A stretch of DNA of 64,000 bases from Bacteroidales bacterium UBA6248 (GTDB lineage Bacteria; Bacteroidota; Bacteroidia; Bacteroidales; Lentimicrobiaceae), in NCBI GenBank assembly GCA_002441345.1, contig DJVU01000067.1, forward strand, positions 28,435 to 92,434, in the 5' to 3' direction. The notes below the pieces were generated by a model, which was not told the DNA's origin, did no database searches, and saw only the letters and a list, made by a program, of their open reading frames with translations. Within the stretch, counting starts at the first letter, position 1, and the number at the start of each line of letters is the position of its first letter. Made by a program: the position numbers and the translations under genes. Of this stretch, positions 35,401 to 43,633 are shown piece by piece.

Positions 35401-36042
35401 ATGAGTAAAAACGATTCATTAGCACTGGATACAGCAGAGTTTTTGTTGCAGATAAAAGCAATAAAACTTGATGTAAATAACCCATTTACCTGGAGCTCAG
35501 GTATAAAGTCCCCGATCTATTGCGATAACCGGAAGATTTTGTCGTATCCAAAGATACGCACTTTTATAAGGCAGGAATTTACCCGGCTGATAAACGACGA
35601 ATTCGGATCCATCGATCTCATTGCCGGAGTTGCTACCGGTGCCATCGCTCATGGAGTGCTTGTGGCTCAGGATCTTGGACTTCCGTTTGCCTACGTGCGT
35701 TCCACCAAAAAAGATCACGGCCTTTCCAATCAGATTGAAGGTGTGGTTGAGTCGGGTCAGTCCGTCGTGGTTGTGGAAGACCTGGTTTCTACCGGTCAAA
35801 GCAGCCTGGCAGCCGTTCAGGCTCTGCGTGAAGCCGGCTGTAACGTCAAAGGAATGGTTGCAATTTTCACTTACGGACTTGAGGCTGCTAGCGATAATTT
35901 CCGCAGGGAAAACTGTACTCTTAAAACCCTTACCAATTACGATAACCTTATTAAACAGGCGCTTAACCGCAACTATATTAAGGAATCGGACCTGCAATCG
36001 CTGGTAAAATGGAGAGAAAATCCTGAAATCTGGGGTAAATAA
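35401..36042 (+). CDS. pyrE: Orotate phosphoribosyltransferase
   Basis: A 213-residue enzyme of UMP synthesis: orotate and PRPP give OMP. It has the N-terminal FTWSSGIKSPIYCDNRK (about residues 31-47), the catalytic loop RSTKKDHG (about 101-108) and the PRPP motif VVVEDLVSTGQSS (about 123-135). Length is normal. The ATG at 35401 agrees with relatives; the track of open codons above it overlaps the promoter. The next gene, an SRPBCC protein, follows after nine bases. The mRNA is probably leaderless. Confidence 0.95.
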   Translation: MSKNDSLALDTAEFLLQIKAIKLDVNNPFTWSSGIKSPIYCDNRKILSYPKIRTFIRQEFTRLINDEFGSIDLIAGVATGAIAHGVLVAQDLGLPFAYVRSTKKDHGLSNQIEGVVESGQSVVVVEDLVSTGQSSLAAVQALREAGCNVKGMVAIFTYGLEAASDNFRRENCTLKTLTNYDNLIKQALNRNYIKESDLQSLVKWRENPEIWGK

Positions 36043-36051
36043 CCAGGGTAT

Positions 36052-36462
36052 ATGGCTACGTTTAACAGCGAAAAAGTAGACATTGCACGCAGCAACGACT
36101 ACGTATTTGAGTTTCTCTCCGATTTCAGGAACTTCGAAAAACTCATGCCAGAACAGGTTACAGGATGGACAACCGACGGCGACAGCTGTTCGTTTACTAT
36201 TCAGAATCTTGCTACCCTTGGAATGCGCTACAATACCCGGACCCCGCACAGCCATATCGGTATTGTGTCGGAAGGAAAAGTACCGTTCGAGTACGATCTT
36301 CAATGCAACATCCAGGAAACAGAGCCGGGTGCATGCAGTGTGGTATTGCAGTTCAATGCCGACATTAATCCCATGCTTATGATGATGGTGTCGAAACCTC
36401 TTGGAAACCTGGTAAATATTCTGGGCCGGAAACTTAAGGAAATCTGCGAACAGCCGGCCTAA
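36052..36462 (+). CDS. SRPBCC family protein
   Basis: A 136-residue protein of the START/polyketide-cyclase-like fold, a hydrophobic cavity that binds small ligands. It has the usual opening (EKVDIARSNDYVFEFLSDFRNFEKLMPE), a curved sheet with CSFTIQNLA, and a C-terminal long helix (PLGNLVNILGRKLKEIC). In Bacteroidota such a protein often sits directly after pyrE, as here, but no ligand is known. The gene ends 5 bases before the convergent birA stop. Confidence 0.82.
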   Translation: MATFNSEKVDIARSNDYVFEFLSDFRNFEKLMPEQVTGWTTDGDSCSFTIQNLATLGMRYNTRTPHSHIGIVSEGKVPFEYDLQCNIQETEPGACSVVLQFNADINPMLMMMVSKPLGNLVNILGRKLKEICEQPA

Positions 36463-36466
36463 ATTT

Positions 36467-37225
36467 CTATTCCTCAGCAGCCGGCTGACAAAATACTATT
36501 TCTTTCAGATCGCATATCAGCTGGTTGCCGTCGGATGTCTTCAGCAAAAGATGGCCATATTCTCCGGTTCCGAGTATTGTAGCTTCAATTTCCATTTCTT
36601 TGTACAGAAACCTGGCCGGTGTACCGCGCAGATAGAGCCGCTTGAGATAAGCCTCCTCTATGGATTCAAATCCGCCAACCCTGAGCATGGAATACCAGTT
36701 AAAAAGGTTTTTATGCCATTTTGACAGGATTTCCGGCAGGTCAGTGTCCTTCCCCGAAATCTGACGCAGTGACACGGCCAATGGAGCGGCAGCGGAAAAA
36801 AATTCCTGATTAACATTTAGTCCCAGGCCGGCAATGGTATTCACAATTTTATTTCCGGCCAGGTTGTTTTTTATAAGAATACCAGCTATCTTTCTGTTGT
36901 TCAGGTATATGTCGTTTGGCCACTTGATAACTGCCCGTTGCGGGAGATCGTATTCATCAAGGGTAGAGCATACCGAAAGTGAAACTACCTGCGTCAGGAT
37001 AAACTGTTTCTCAGGATTTAAGAAATCCGGATAGAGTATGGCTGTTGCCAGGAGGTTTTTGTTTGCTGCACTTTCCCAGGAATTGCCTGCCTGCCCCCGG
37101 CCGCTTGTCTGGAATCCGGTTGTAATAAGGGTTCCTTCGGATGGTGACTCATTTCGAAGTAACTCACCGGCATAATCATTTGTCGATGCGATTTCGGGGA
37201 ATCGGATGATACGGCCTTCAAACAT
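36467..37225 (-). CDS. birA: Biotin--[acetyl-CoA-carboxylase] ligase, without DNA-binding domain
   Basis: A 252-residue biotin protein ligase that attaches biotin to carboxyl-carrier proteins. The family landmarks are FPEIASTNDYAGELL (about residues 9-23), TGFQTSGRGQAGNSW (the GRGRxGR-like biotinyl-AMP loop, about 36-50), IKWPNDIYLNNRKIAGILIKN (about 98-118) and GLGLNVNQ. It lacks the N-terminal helix-turn-helix of the bifunctional BirA, so it should not act as repressor. It would serve carboxylases such as the one at the left edge. Confidence 0.93.
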   Translation of the reverse strand: MFEGRIIRFPEIASTNDYAGELLRNESPSEGTLITTGFQTSGRGQAGNSWESAANKNLLATAILYPDFLNPEKQFILTQVVSLSVCSTLDEYDLPQRAVIKWPNDIYLNNRKIAGILIKNNLAGNKIVNTIAGLGLNVNQEFFSAAAPLAVSLRQISGKDTDLPEILSKWHKNLFNWYSMLRVGGFESIEEAYLKRLYLRGTPARFLYKEMEIEATILGTGEYGHLLLKTSDGNQLICDLKEIVFCQPAAEE

Positions 37226-37390
37226 ATCTATGTTAAAATTGAGGTACCTGACAGCAACGGATTACTGGTATAATTGTTGACTAACAAAACCGGCCGAAAA
37301 TCACCGGACTGCAGAGGCTAAAGCAGTTCGTCGGATGCTGAACCTCGGTTTTATTGATTAACTTTGCAAAAATATATCATATTACAGCCT

Positions 37391-37810
37391 ATGGCTCAAA
37401 AAAAAGCAAAAACGGCATCGCAGATGCTTGCTTCCATCATCGTTGAAGGAATTTTTGAAAAGAAAGGCGAAGACGTCGTAACAATTGACCTTCGCAAGAT
37501 ACCGAATGCAGTTGCCGATTTTTTTGTGATTTGTCATGCCGGATCACGCAATCAGGTTGAAGCTATATCCGACTCCGTGCAGATGGAAGTTAAGAAGGCT
37601 GTGGGGCAGAACGTATGGAAAAAGGAAGGTTTTGAGAATGCGGAGTGGGTCTTGCTCGATTACGTGGATGTTGTAGTACATATATTTCAGGAGCCGGCCA
37701 GACGTTTTTACCGTCTTGAAGAACTATGGGCGGATGCTGAACTAACGGAGTGCAAGCCTGTGCAAAAGCCAGCCAGGCGAACAAGAAAAAACTTATCGGC
37801 GGAAGCCTGA
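37391..37810 (+). CDS. rsfS: Ribosome silencing factor RsfS
   Basis: A 139-residue protein that binds ribosomal protein L14 and stops subunit joining when nutrients run low. The core motif is VVTIDLRKIPNAVADFFVICHAGS (about residues 27-50) and WVLLDYVDVVVHIFQEPARRFYRLEELWADAE (about 85-116). The ATG at 37391 is chosen because codons above it overlap the -7 box TAACTTTG at 37359-37366. The leader would be about 20 bases. A basic tail (RRTRKNLSAEA) follows the family core. ftsH starts five bases after the stop. Confidence 0.93.
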   Translation: MAQKKAKTASQMLASIIVEGIFEKKGEDVVTIDLRKIPNAVADFFVICHAGSRNQVEAISDSVQMEVKKAVGQNVWKKEGFENAEWVLLDYVDVVVHIFQEPARRFYRLEELWADAELTECKPVQKPARRTRKNLSAEA

Positions 37811-37815
37811 CAATT

Positions 37816-39891
37816 ATGAACGAAACTAAAGATAAAAACAACGGGAAGCCTAATCCGGATCCGCGTAACAATAAGAACGGCAAGCCAAAGTTCAGCATCT
37901 ACTGGATTTATGCCCTGCTTGCCCTGATGATTTTTGGCCTGCAGTTTATGAATTGGGGCAACACACCCGCAAAAGATATTAACGAGGGTGAGCTGATTCA
38001 AATGCTTTCGAAACAGGATATTGACCGCCTTGTTCTGGTGAACAAAGAATTTGCGGAAATATACATCAAAAAGGATAGGATTGGCAAGGGTGACTATTCC
38101 GAAATCAAGACGGAAGAGAGCTTTGGTACCAGTAAACCGCATTTTGTTTATAAAATCGGATCCATCGAAGGATTTGAGGGGCTTGTAAAAGATATTCAGG
38201 CCGACTTCGACAATAAGGAAAAGGTATACATTATAAATGAAACCCGGAGAAATGTCTGGGGTGATGCCCTATCCTGGATATTCCCTATCATTCTGCTGAT
38301 CGCTGCATGGTTCTTTATAATGCGGATGATGAGCCGGGGTGCCGGTGGCGGTGGCCAGATTTTTAATATCGGCAAATCAAAAGCCCAGCTCTTCGATAAG
38401 GATACACACGTTAATATAAACTTTAACGATGTTGCGGGACTTGAAGAGGCCAAGGTTGAGATTATGGAGATTGTGGATTTTCTAAAAAACCCCAAAAAAT
38501 ATACTACCCTTGGCGGGAAAATACCGAAAGGAGCATTGCTGGTAGGCCCTCCGGGAACCGGAAAAACCCTTCTGGCAAAAGCCGTGGCCGGAGAAGCAAA
38601 AGTTCCCTTTTTCTCGCTTTCCGGATCCGATTTTGTTGAAATGTTTGTGGGAGTTGGTGCTTCCCGCGTGCGCGACCTCTTCAAACAGGCAAAAGAAAAG
38701 GCACCATGCATCATCTTTATCGATGAAATTGATGCGATTGGCCGTGCCCGCGGCAGAAATCAGATTACCGGTGCCAACGATGAGCGTGAAAATACGCTGA
38801 ATCAGTTGCTTACAGAAATGGATGGTTTTGCTACCAATGCCGGTGTTATCATCCTGGCCGCCACAAACCGTGCCGACATCCTCGACCGTGCCCTGCTGAG
38901 AGCCGGACGCTTCGACCGGCAGATTCACGTGGAGCTCCCCGATCTGGAAGAGCGCAAAGCCATCTTTAAAGTGCATATGAAGCCATTGAAATACGACGAT
39001 TCGGTAATTGTTGATTTTCTGGCCAAACAAACTCCGGGTTTTTCAGGTGCCGATATTGCCAATGTGTGTAACGAAGCAGCCCTTATCGCCGCACGCAGAA
39101 ATAAGACCACAATACAGAAACAGGATTTTCTGGATGCCATCGACCGAATTATAGGCGGTCTTGAAAAACGCAATAAAATTATTTCACCACAGGAAAAAAG
39201 AGTGATTGCATTCCATGAAGCCGGTCACGCTACCGTAAGTTGGTTGCTGCGCTATGCGCATCCGCTGGTAAAAGTTACCATAGTACCAAGAGGTAAAGCG
39301 CTCGGCGCTGCCTGGTACCTTCCCGAAGAACGGCAGATCACTACCTACGAGCAGATGTTCGACGAACTGGTTGCTACCCTGGGCGGAAGAGCTTCGGAAG
39401 AAGTGGTGTTTGGAAAGATTTCTACCGGTGCACTCAACGATCTCGAGAAAGTTACCAAACAGGTATACGCCATGGTGGTTTATTTTGGACTCAATAAGGA
39501 AATAGGAAACGTGAGTTATTACGATTCCAGCGGTCAGCAGGAGTATTCATTTACCAAGCCCTACAGCGAATCTACCGCGCAAATCATAGATGCCGAGGTT
39601 AAGAAAATCGTGGAAAAGGCCTATCGGCGGGCCATTGAGATCCTGACGGAAAACCGTGGCAAACTGGAAGAATTAGCCGATATTCTATTGAAAAAAGAGG
39701 TAATTTTTCGGGAAGATCTGGAGGCCATTTTTGGCAAGCGGCCTTTTGAGGAACCACACGAATTCAATGGCGGAAACAATGGTCAGAAAACCGCCGAACC
39801 GGCAGCAACTGTTTCCGGGGAGGAATTAGTGCCTCCGGATAGCGGGCAGACTGCGGAAACACAAGCCGATGAAGACACGCAACAGGTATAA
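37816..39891 (+). CDS. ftsH: ATP-dependent zinc metalloprotease FtsH
   Basis: A 691-residue membrane-anchored AAA protease that extracts and degrades membrane and short-lived soluble proteins. Two transmembrane segments (about residues 27-44 and 154-172) flank a periplasmic domain. The AAA module has GPPGTGKT at 244-251, [12 protein letters not shown], and the second region of homology ([18 protein letters not shown]). The zinc site is HEAGH at 467-471. The C-terminal tail is acidic and Gln/Pro-rich. The frame is open to 37750 but the ATG at 37816, five bases after rsfS, gives the normal N-terminus. It overlaps the LUD gene by 23 bases. Confidence 0.97.
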   Translation: MNETKDKNNGKPNPDPRNNKNGKPKFSIYWIYALLALMIFGLQFMNWGNTPAKDINEGELIQMLSKQDIDRLVLVNKEFAEIYIKKDRIGKGDYSEIKTEESFGTSKPHFVYKIGSIEGFEGLVKDIQADFDNKEKVYIINETRRNVWGDALSWIFPIILLIAAWFFIMRMMSRGAGGGGQIFNIGKSKAQLFDKDTHVNINFNDVAGLEEAKVEIMEIVDFLKNPKKYTTLGGKIPKGALLVGPPGTGKTLLAKAVAGEAKVPFFSLSGSDFVEMFVGVGASRVRDLFKQAKEKAPCIIFIDEIDAIGRARGRNQITGANDERENTLNQLLTEMDGFATNAGVIILAATNRADILDRALLRAGRFDRQIHVELPDLEERKAIFKVHMKPLKYDDSVIVDFLAKQTPGFSGADIANVCNEAALIAARRNKTTIQKQDFLDAIDRIIGGLEKRNKIISPQEKRVIAFHEAGHATVSWLLRYAHPLVKVTIVPRGKALGAAWYLPEERQITTYEQMFDELVATLGGRASEEVVFGKISTGALNDLEKVTKQVYAMVVYFGLNKEIGNVSYYDSSGQQEYSFTKPYSESTAQIIDAEVKKIVEKAYRRAIEILTENRGKLEELADILLKKEVIFREDLEAIFGKRPFEEPHEFNGGNNGQKTAEPAATVSGEELVPPDSGQTAETQADEDTQQV

Positions 39892-40552
39892 TACACGACC
39901 CGAGCACATACGGGAAAGTACAACCCGTGAGAAAGTGCTCAAGAATATCAGGCATGCCCTGATCGAGCCGTCGGAGAATCCCTTTTCACAGGTAGAATTC
40001 GACTCTCCGGTACATGCCCCTATACAGGATTTGCCCGATGTTACGTTTGCAACGGAATTTGCTAAAGCAGGCGGGAGCTTCGTTTTCTGCGATTCGCCGG
40101 CCGATATGGTCGACAAGGTCAGACGCGTGTTTGATGATAAACTCTGGGAACAGGCCTGGTGCAACGATGAGCCGCTTTCAGCAATGCTGAGGCATGCCGG
40201 AATAAAAGTGAAAAAGGCAAACGATGATACCGGGGAGATGAGAGTGGCCATTACAGGCTGTGAATACCTGATTGCCCGTACCGGCAGCATCATGGTTTCG
40301 TCGCGGCTGAACTCCGGACGCCGCATGCATGCCTATCCTGAAGTACATGTGGTTATTGCATTTACTTCTCAGGTCGTTAACGATATACAAGACGCCCTTG
40401 AAAAGGTAAGGATTCGGTATAACGGACGTCTGCCTTCGCAAATTTCACTCCTGACCGGCCCGAGCCGAAGTGCCGATATTGAAAAAACTCTGGTCATGGG
40501 TGCACATGGCCCAAAGGAATTATTTGTATTCATGGCCGATGACGCCGGCTGA
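39869..40552 (+). CDS. LUD domain (LutC/YkgG-like) protein
   Basis: A 227-residue protein with a LUD domain, as in LutC of the lactate utilisation complex. Visible features are TTREKVLKNIRHAL at about residues 18-31 and the ligand-binding GCEYLIARTGSIMVSS (about 130-145). The end has LLTGPSRSADIEKTLVMGAHGPKEL (about 195-219), the most conserved stretch of the family. There is no lutA or lutB beside it; instead it lies between ftsH and cdsA, so a role in lactate oxidation is doubtful. Its start overlaps ftsH by 23 bases. Confidence 0.85.
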   Translation: MKTRNRYNTRPEHIRESTTREKVLKNIRHALIEPSENPFSQVEFDSPVHAPIQDLPDVTFATEFAKAGGSFVFCDSPADMVDKVRRVFDDKLWEQAWCNDEPLSAMLRHAGIKVKKANDDTGEMRVAITGCEYLIARTGSIMVSSRLNSGRRMHAYPEVHVVIAFTSQVVNDIQDALEKVRIRYNGRLPSQISLLTGPSRSADIEKTLVMGAHGPKELFVFMADDAG

Positions 40553-40566
40553 TAAAATGTAAGCTT

Positions 40567-40770
40567 ATGGAAGGATGGATTTGTGTTTACTCATCGAACA
40601 AGCCACACGAAATCGAATACCTGAAAGTGTTGCTTGCAGAAAATTCTATTAAGGCAGTAGAAGTCAATAAGCTGGATTCTGCTTACCTTTTCGGTGACAT
40701 TGAGCTGTATGTGAGTGCAGAAGATGCTTTTAATGCCAAACAGTTAATCAGCAACCTTGAAAGTGAATAA
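40567..40770 (+). CDS. DUF2007 family small protein
   Basis: A 67-residue protein of the DUF2007 family (putative signal-transducing protein, GlnB-like ferredoxin fold). It reads as two beta-alpha-beta units: WICVYSSNKPHEIEYLKVLLAENSI and the conserved ELYVSAEDAFNAKQLI. It lies 14 bases after the LUD gene and overlaps cdsA by up to 14 bases, so it is translated within this operon. Function unknown. Confidence 0.82.
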   Translation: MEGWICVYSSNKPHEIEYLKVLLAENSIKAVEVNKLDSAYLFGDIELYVSAEDAFNAKQLISNLESE

Positions 40771-41581
40771 CTTCGTAAAACGTACCATCACCGGAGCATT
40801 TTTTGTCATCGCCATCGTGGGATCCGCACTGCTGGGAGCGAAAGTGTTTTCTTCCCTTTTTCTTTTTGTGTCTCTTGGCGGGATGTATGAATTTTTGAAG
40901 ATCGGGAAAAAGCTCGGACTTTCACCGGCCCGATTTCCGGCATTCCTGTTCGCTTTTCTTGTTTATGGTTTAATAGTGCTTACCCTTACAGGATTGCTGA
41001 ATCCGGAATGGCTCCTTTCATCCCTTCTGCTTATTCCTGCGGTTATGACCATTGAACTTTTCCGCAAAAGCGAAACAGCCTTTCTGAATATCGGTTTTAC
41101 ACTTCTGGGAATCGTATGGATTGTTGTTCCTCTGGCTCTGCTGACCGGTTTCTTCAAGCCGGGGCAGGAAACGGGATGGCTTCACAGCGGAGCATTGCTC
41201 GGCTTTTTTCTCATTTTATGGATCTACGACTCCGGAGCCTATATTTTTGGCTCCATATTCGGGAAGCACCGGATGTATGAACGGATCAGTCCGAAAAAAT
41301 CATGGGAGGGCTTTGGCGGGGGACTGCTGGCCGGGTACCTGACAGCTTTTCTGATCTCCGCATCATTTCTTGAATTTACCCTGATTCAGTGGCTTCTGAT
41401 TGCAACCCTGATTATTGTTTTCGGTACGCTTGGCGATCTGATTGAGTCGATGCTGAAACGGGAAGCCGGAGTGAAAGATTCTGGAAGCATTCTGCCCGGT
41501 CATGGCGGGATTCTCGATCGCTTTGATGCGGTTTTTTCAGCAGCACCGGTAATTTTTATCGTCATTTCGCTGCTCAGATAA
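40757..41581 (+). CDS. cdsA: Phosphatidate cytidylyltransferase
   Basis: A 274-residue integral membrane enzyme making CDP-diacylglycerol from phosphatidate and CTP, the branch point of phospholipid synthesis. It has about eight membrane helices, the SPKKSWEGFGGG segment (about residues 176-187) and the family signature near the end, GDLIESMLKREAGVKDSG, followed by LPGHGGILDRFDA. There is no ATG at the 5' end: translation must begin at TTG 40757 or GTG 40763, both inside the DUF2007 stop region, which suggests coupling. psd follows after 65 bases. Confidence 0.93.
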   Translation: MKVNNFVKRTITGAFFVIAIVGSALLGAKVFSSLFLFVSLGGMYEFLKIGKKLGLSPARFPAFLFAFLVYGLIVLTLTGLLNPEWLLSSLLLIPAVMTIELFRKSETAFLNIGFTLLGIVWIVVPLALLTGFFKPGQETGWLHSGALLGFFLILWIYDSGAYIFGSIFGKHRMYERISPKKSWEGFGGGLLAGYLTAFLISASFLEFTLIQWLLIATLIIVFGTLGDLIESMLKREAGVKDSGSILPGHGGILDRFDAVFSAAPVIFIVISLLR

Positions 41582-41646
41582 TTGTTTTTTCGGATGCTGG
41601 CTCATATATACCCGTTTTTAGCCGCGAACTGTTAAAATGAATCATT

Positions 41647-42303
41647 ATGCGCATTCATAAAGAAGGTTACCTCATCATTCTGATTTCAATTGTAACTGTG
41701 GCAGCAATTATTCCCCTTACGGGGATGGTTGAAATGGCAGCCTGGATTCATTACCTCCTCTGGGCCGTTCTGATTTTGTTGCTGCTTTGGATAGTGCGTT
41801 TTTTCAGATCCCCCAGACGAGGACTTGTGCCCGATGAAAATCTGGTAATCTGCCCGGCCGACGGTAAAGTGGTGGCTATTGAAGAAGTGCTTGAACCCGA
41901 ATTTTTCGGAGACAAACGAAAACAGATTTCCGTTTTTATGTCACCGAATAATGTGCATGTAAACTGGTCGCCCGTTTCAGGAACGGTTAAATACATGAAA
42001 TACCACCCCGGCAAATATCTCGTGGCATGGCATCCGAAATCATCCACGGAAAACGAACGTACAACAGTGGTTGTTGAGAATGAGCAGGGCACTGCCATCC
42101 TGCTGCGTCAGATTGCCGGCGCCATGGCCCGCCGGATTGTATGCTATGCCCGTGAAGGAAATTCGATACGTCAGGGCGATGAATTTGGTTTTATTAAATT
42201 TGGCTCCCGCGTGGATGTTTATCTTCCGGTCAACGCTGAGATAAAAGTTGTACTTGGGCAAAAAGTGACCGGGAAACAGACAATAATTGCCAGAATACAA
42301 TGA
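41647..42303 (+). CDS. psd: Phosphatidylserine decarboxylase, short (archaeal-type) form
   Basis: A 218-residue decarboxylase producing phosphatidylethanolamine. The proenzyme is cut at a Gly-Ser bond to create a pyruvoyl group; the site is FGS in KFGSRVDVYLP (about residues 187-197). Other landmarks are ICPADGKVVAIEE (about 68-80) and VFMSPNNVHVNWSP (about 97-110). One or two N-terminal membrane helices (about 8-52) anchor it. The size is that of the short form found in Bacteroidota. Together with cdsA it covers two steps of the same pathway; the synthase pssA is not in the window. Confidence 0.93.
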   Translation: MRIHKEGYLIILISIVTVAAIIPLTGMVEMAAWIHYLLWAVLILLLLWIVRFFRSPRRGLVPDENLVICPADGKVVAIEEVLEPEFFGDKRKQISVFMSPNNVHVNWSPVSGTVKYMKYHPGKYLVAWHPKSSTENERTTVVVENEQGTAILLRQIAGAMARRIVCYAREGNSIRQGDEFGFIKFGSRVDVYLPVNAEIKVVLGQKVTGKQTIIARIQ

Positions 42304-42416
42304 TTTTTAGGCTGTAATACCGGTTGTTAATGAACTTTAACATATCGTTAACATTTTCTGGTGAACGAAAAGCCAGCTTACAGGTTATCTTTGCAACAAA
42401 TCTAATAATAAGCCTC

Positions 42417-42671
42417 ATGAAAAAAATTGCAATTTTTGTTTCCGTTATCGCTCTCGCATTTGCTTTTACCCTGAGCACCGCCAGTGCACAGAAGGCTCCT
42501 TCAAAGAAAGCCGAAACCAAGAAAGAAGCTGCTGCAACCAAAGCCGATTGCGCTGATAAATCAGCCGAAAAGAAAGCCGGTTGCGCTACTCCTTGTACTA
42601 CCGAGAAAGCCAAATCGTGCTGCAGTGGCAAAACTGCTGCCAAGCCGGTTCCCGCTCCCGAGTCAAAGTAA
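42417..42671 (+). CDS. Small secreted Lys/Ala-rich protein with six cysteines
   Basis: An 84-residue exported protein I cannot name. The signal peptide covers residues 1-24 (MKKIAIFVSVIALAFAF, ending ASAQ). The mature part is low-complexity Lys, Ala and Thr, with cysteines in ADCADKS, AGCATPC and KSCCSGK and no aromatic residue. It is probably unfolded without a metal or disulfides; metal binding is inference. A -7 box TATCTTTG at 42386-42393 gives a leader of about 18 bases and supports ATG 42417 over the longer open frame. A terminator follows, so it is a single-gene unit. Confidence 0.7.
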   Translation: MKKIAIFVSVIALAFAFTLSTASAQKAPSKKAETKKEAAATKADCADKSAEKKAGCATPCTTEKAKSCCSGKTAAKPVPAPESK

Positions 42672-42698
42672 GTACAGGATAGAAGATTTTTTGCTGTG

Positions 42699-42730
42699 AG
42701 GCTGTCCTTTTTAAGGACAGCCTTTTGTTC
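42699..42730 (+). terminator. Terminator of the small secreted protein gene
   Basis: AGGCTGTCCTT (42699-42709) pairs with AAGGACAGCCT (42713-42723), followed by TTTGTTC. An 11-bp perfect stem with a short loop. Confidence 0.85.
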
Positions 42731-42753
42731 GTTCCCCGAAGTATGCAATGATG

Positions 42754-43455
42754 CTATAAAATTGCAGTAAGTTCGTCCAGACTCCGGATCCTGTATGTGG
42801 CAGTTGAACCAGGTACCAGGTTTTGAAAATCTACAAGTACCTGATCAATACCCAGACTGCCGGCTCCTGCAATATCCACTTCCTCATCATCGCCTACCAT
42901 AAGACTTTCCTTAGCGCCTGCACCTGCACGCTTAAGCGCATATTTGAAAATTTCAGGATCCGGTTTCTTTACCCCGGCATCCTCGGAGGTTATCACCTCC
43001 TTGAAGTATCTGCTTAAAGAAGAGTGTTGTAATTTCCGGAACTGGACTTCCTCGAAACCATTGGTAATAATATGGAGTGAATAACGGGCTTTCAGGTACT
43101 CAAGTACCCTGTGCGTATCCGGAAACAGGTTTGTTTTGGTGGGACTCAGGTGAATGTAATCCATGGCCATTTTACGCCCCAGCTCATAATCCCTGATTCC
43201 GAACTCCTCCAGTGCCAGTATAAACCGTTTTATATTCAGTTCAGCCTTTTCAATTTTACCCTGCCGGTATATTTCCCATAAAGCCAGATTGTGAAACTCA
43301 TAAATGGTATGAAAATTTTCAGCCGACTCAATCCCTAGACGTTTCAGCCCGTAGGTATTAAACAAATCCCTGAAGGTTTCCATTGAGTTGGTGTCAAAAT
43401 CCCACAGCGTTTTGTCGAGATCGAAGAAAATGTGCCGGTATTTTGTGGTCTTCAT
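42754..43455 (-). CDS. YjjG-type HAD pyrimidine nucleotidase
   Basis: A 233-residue HAD hydrolase of the YjjG group, which dephosphorylates non-canonical pyrimidine nucleotides as house cleaning. HAD motif I is FFDLDKTLWDFD (about residues 10-21), motif II IITNGFEEVQ (about 121-130), the motif III Lys is in VKKPDPEIF, and motif IV MVGDDEEVDIAGA (about 186-198). The ATG at 43455 gives the standard N-terminus; a longer frame to 43500 runs across the promoter. Confidence 0.88.
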   Translation of the reverse strand: MKTTKYRHIFFDLDKTLWDFDTNSMETFRDLFNTYGLKRLGIESAENFHTIYEFHNLALWEIYRQGKIEKAELNIKRFILALEEFGIRDYELGRKMAMDYIHLSPTKTNLFPDTHRVLEYLKARYSLHIITNGFEEVQFRKLQHSSLSRYFKEVITSEDAGVKKPDPEIFKYALKRAGAGAKESLMVGDDEEVDIAGAGSLGIDQVLVDFQNLVPGSTATYRIRSLDELTAIL

Positions 43456-43477
43456 GCTAAAGGTGCAATATTCCAAG

Positions 43478-43508
43478 CAAAAGTAGTGCATCGGTATCAT
43501 TCTGCAAC
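43478..43508 (-). promoter_or_regulatory. Promoter of the YjjG-type gene
   Basis: Minus strand GTTG (43508-43505), 19 bases, TACTTTTG (43485-43478). One mismatch in the upstream box. The leader would be about 17 bases. Confidence 0.5.
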
Positions 43509-43579
43509 GCAGGTTTCAGGTCTTTTAGTAAGGAGAATAATCCTCTGTTCCGGTATTTTGAAAAAAATATCAAAAAATA

Positions 43580-43612
43580 CTTGACAAACCGGATTTCATT
43601 GTTATATATTTG
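43580..43612 (+). promoter_or_regulatory. Promoter of the SPFH group
   Basis: CTTG at 43580-43583, 21 bases, TATATTTG at 43605-43612. The transcript would start near 43618, within the palindrome described next. Confidence 0.5.
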
Positions 43613-43614
43613 CA

Positions 43615-43629
43615 ATATCAAAATGATAT
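43615..43629. promoter_or_regulatory. Inverted repeat over the SPFH start site, candidate operator
   Basis: ATATCA-AAA-TGATAT, a perfect 6-bp inverted repeat with a 3-base centre, directly after the -7 box and before the ATG at 43634. Its size suits a dimeric repressor. The group encodes a ribbon-helix-helix protein (45071-45259) that could bind it; this link is inference. Confidence 0.35.
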
Positions 43630-43633
43630 CACA

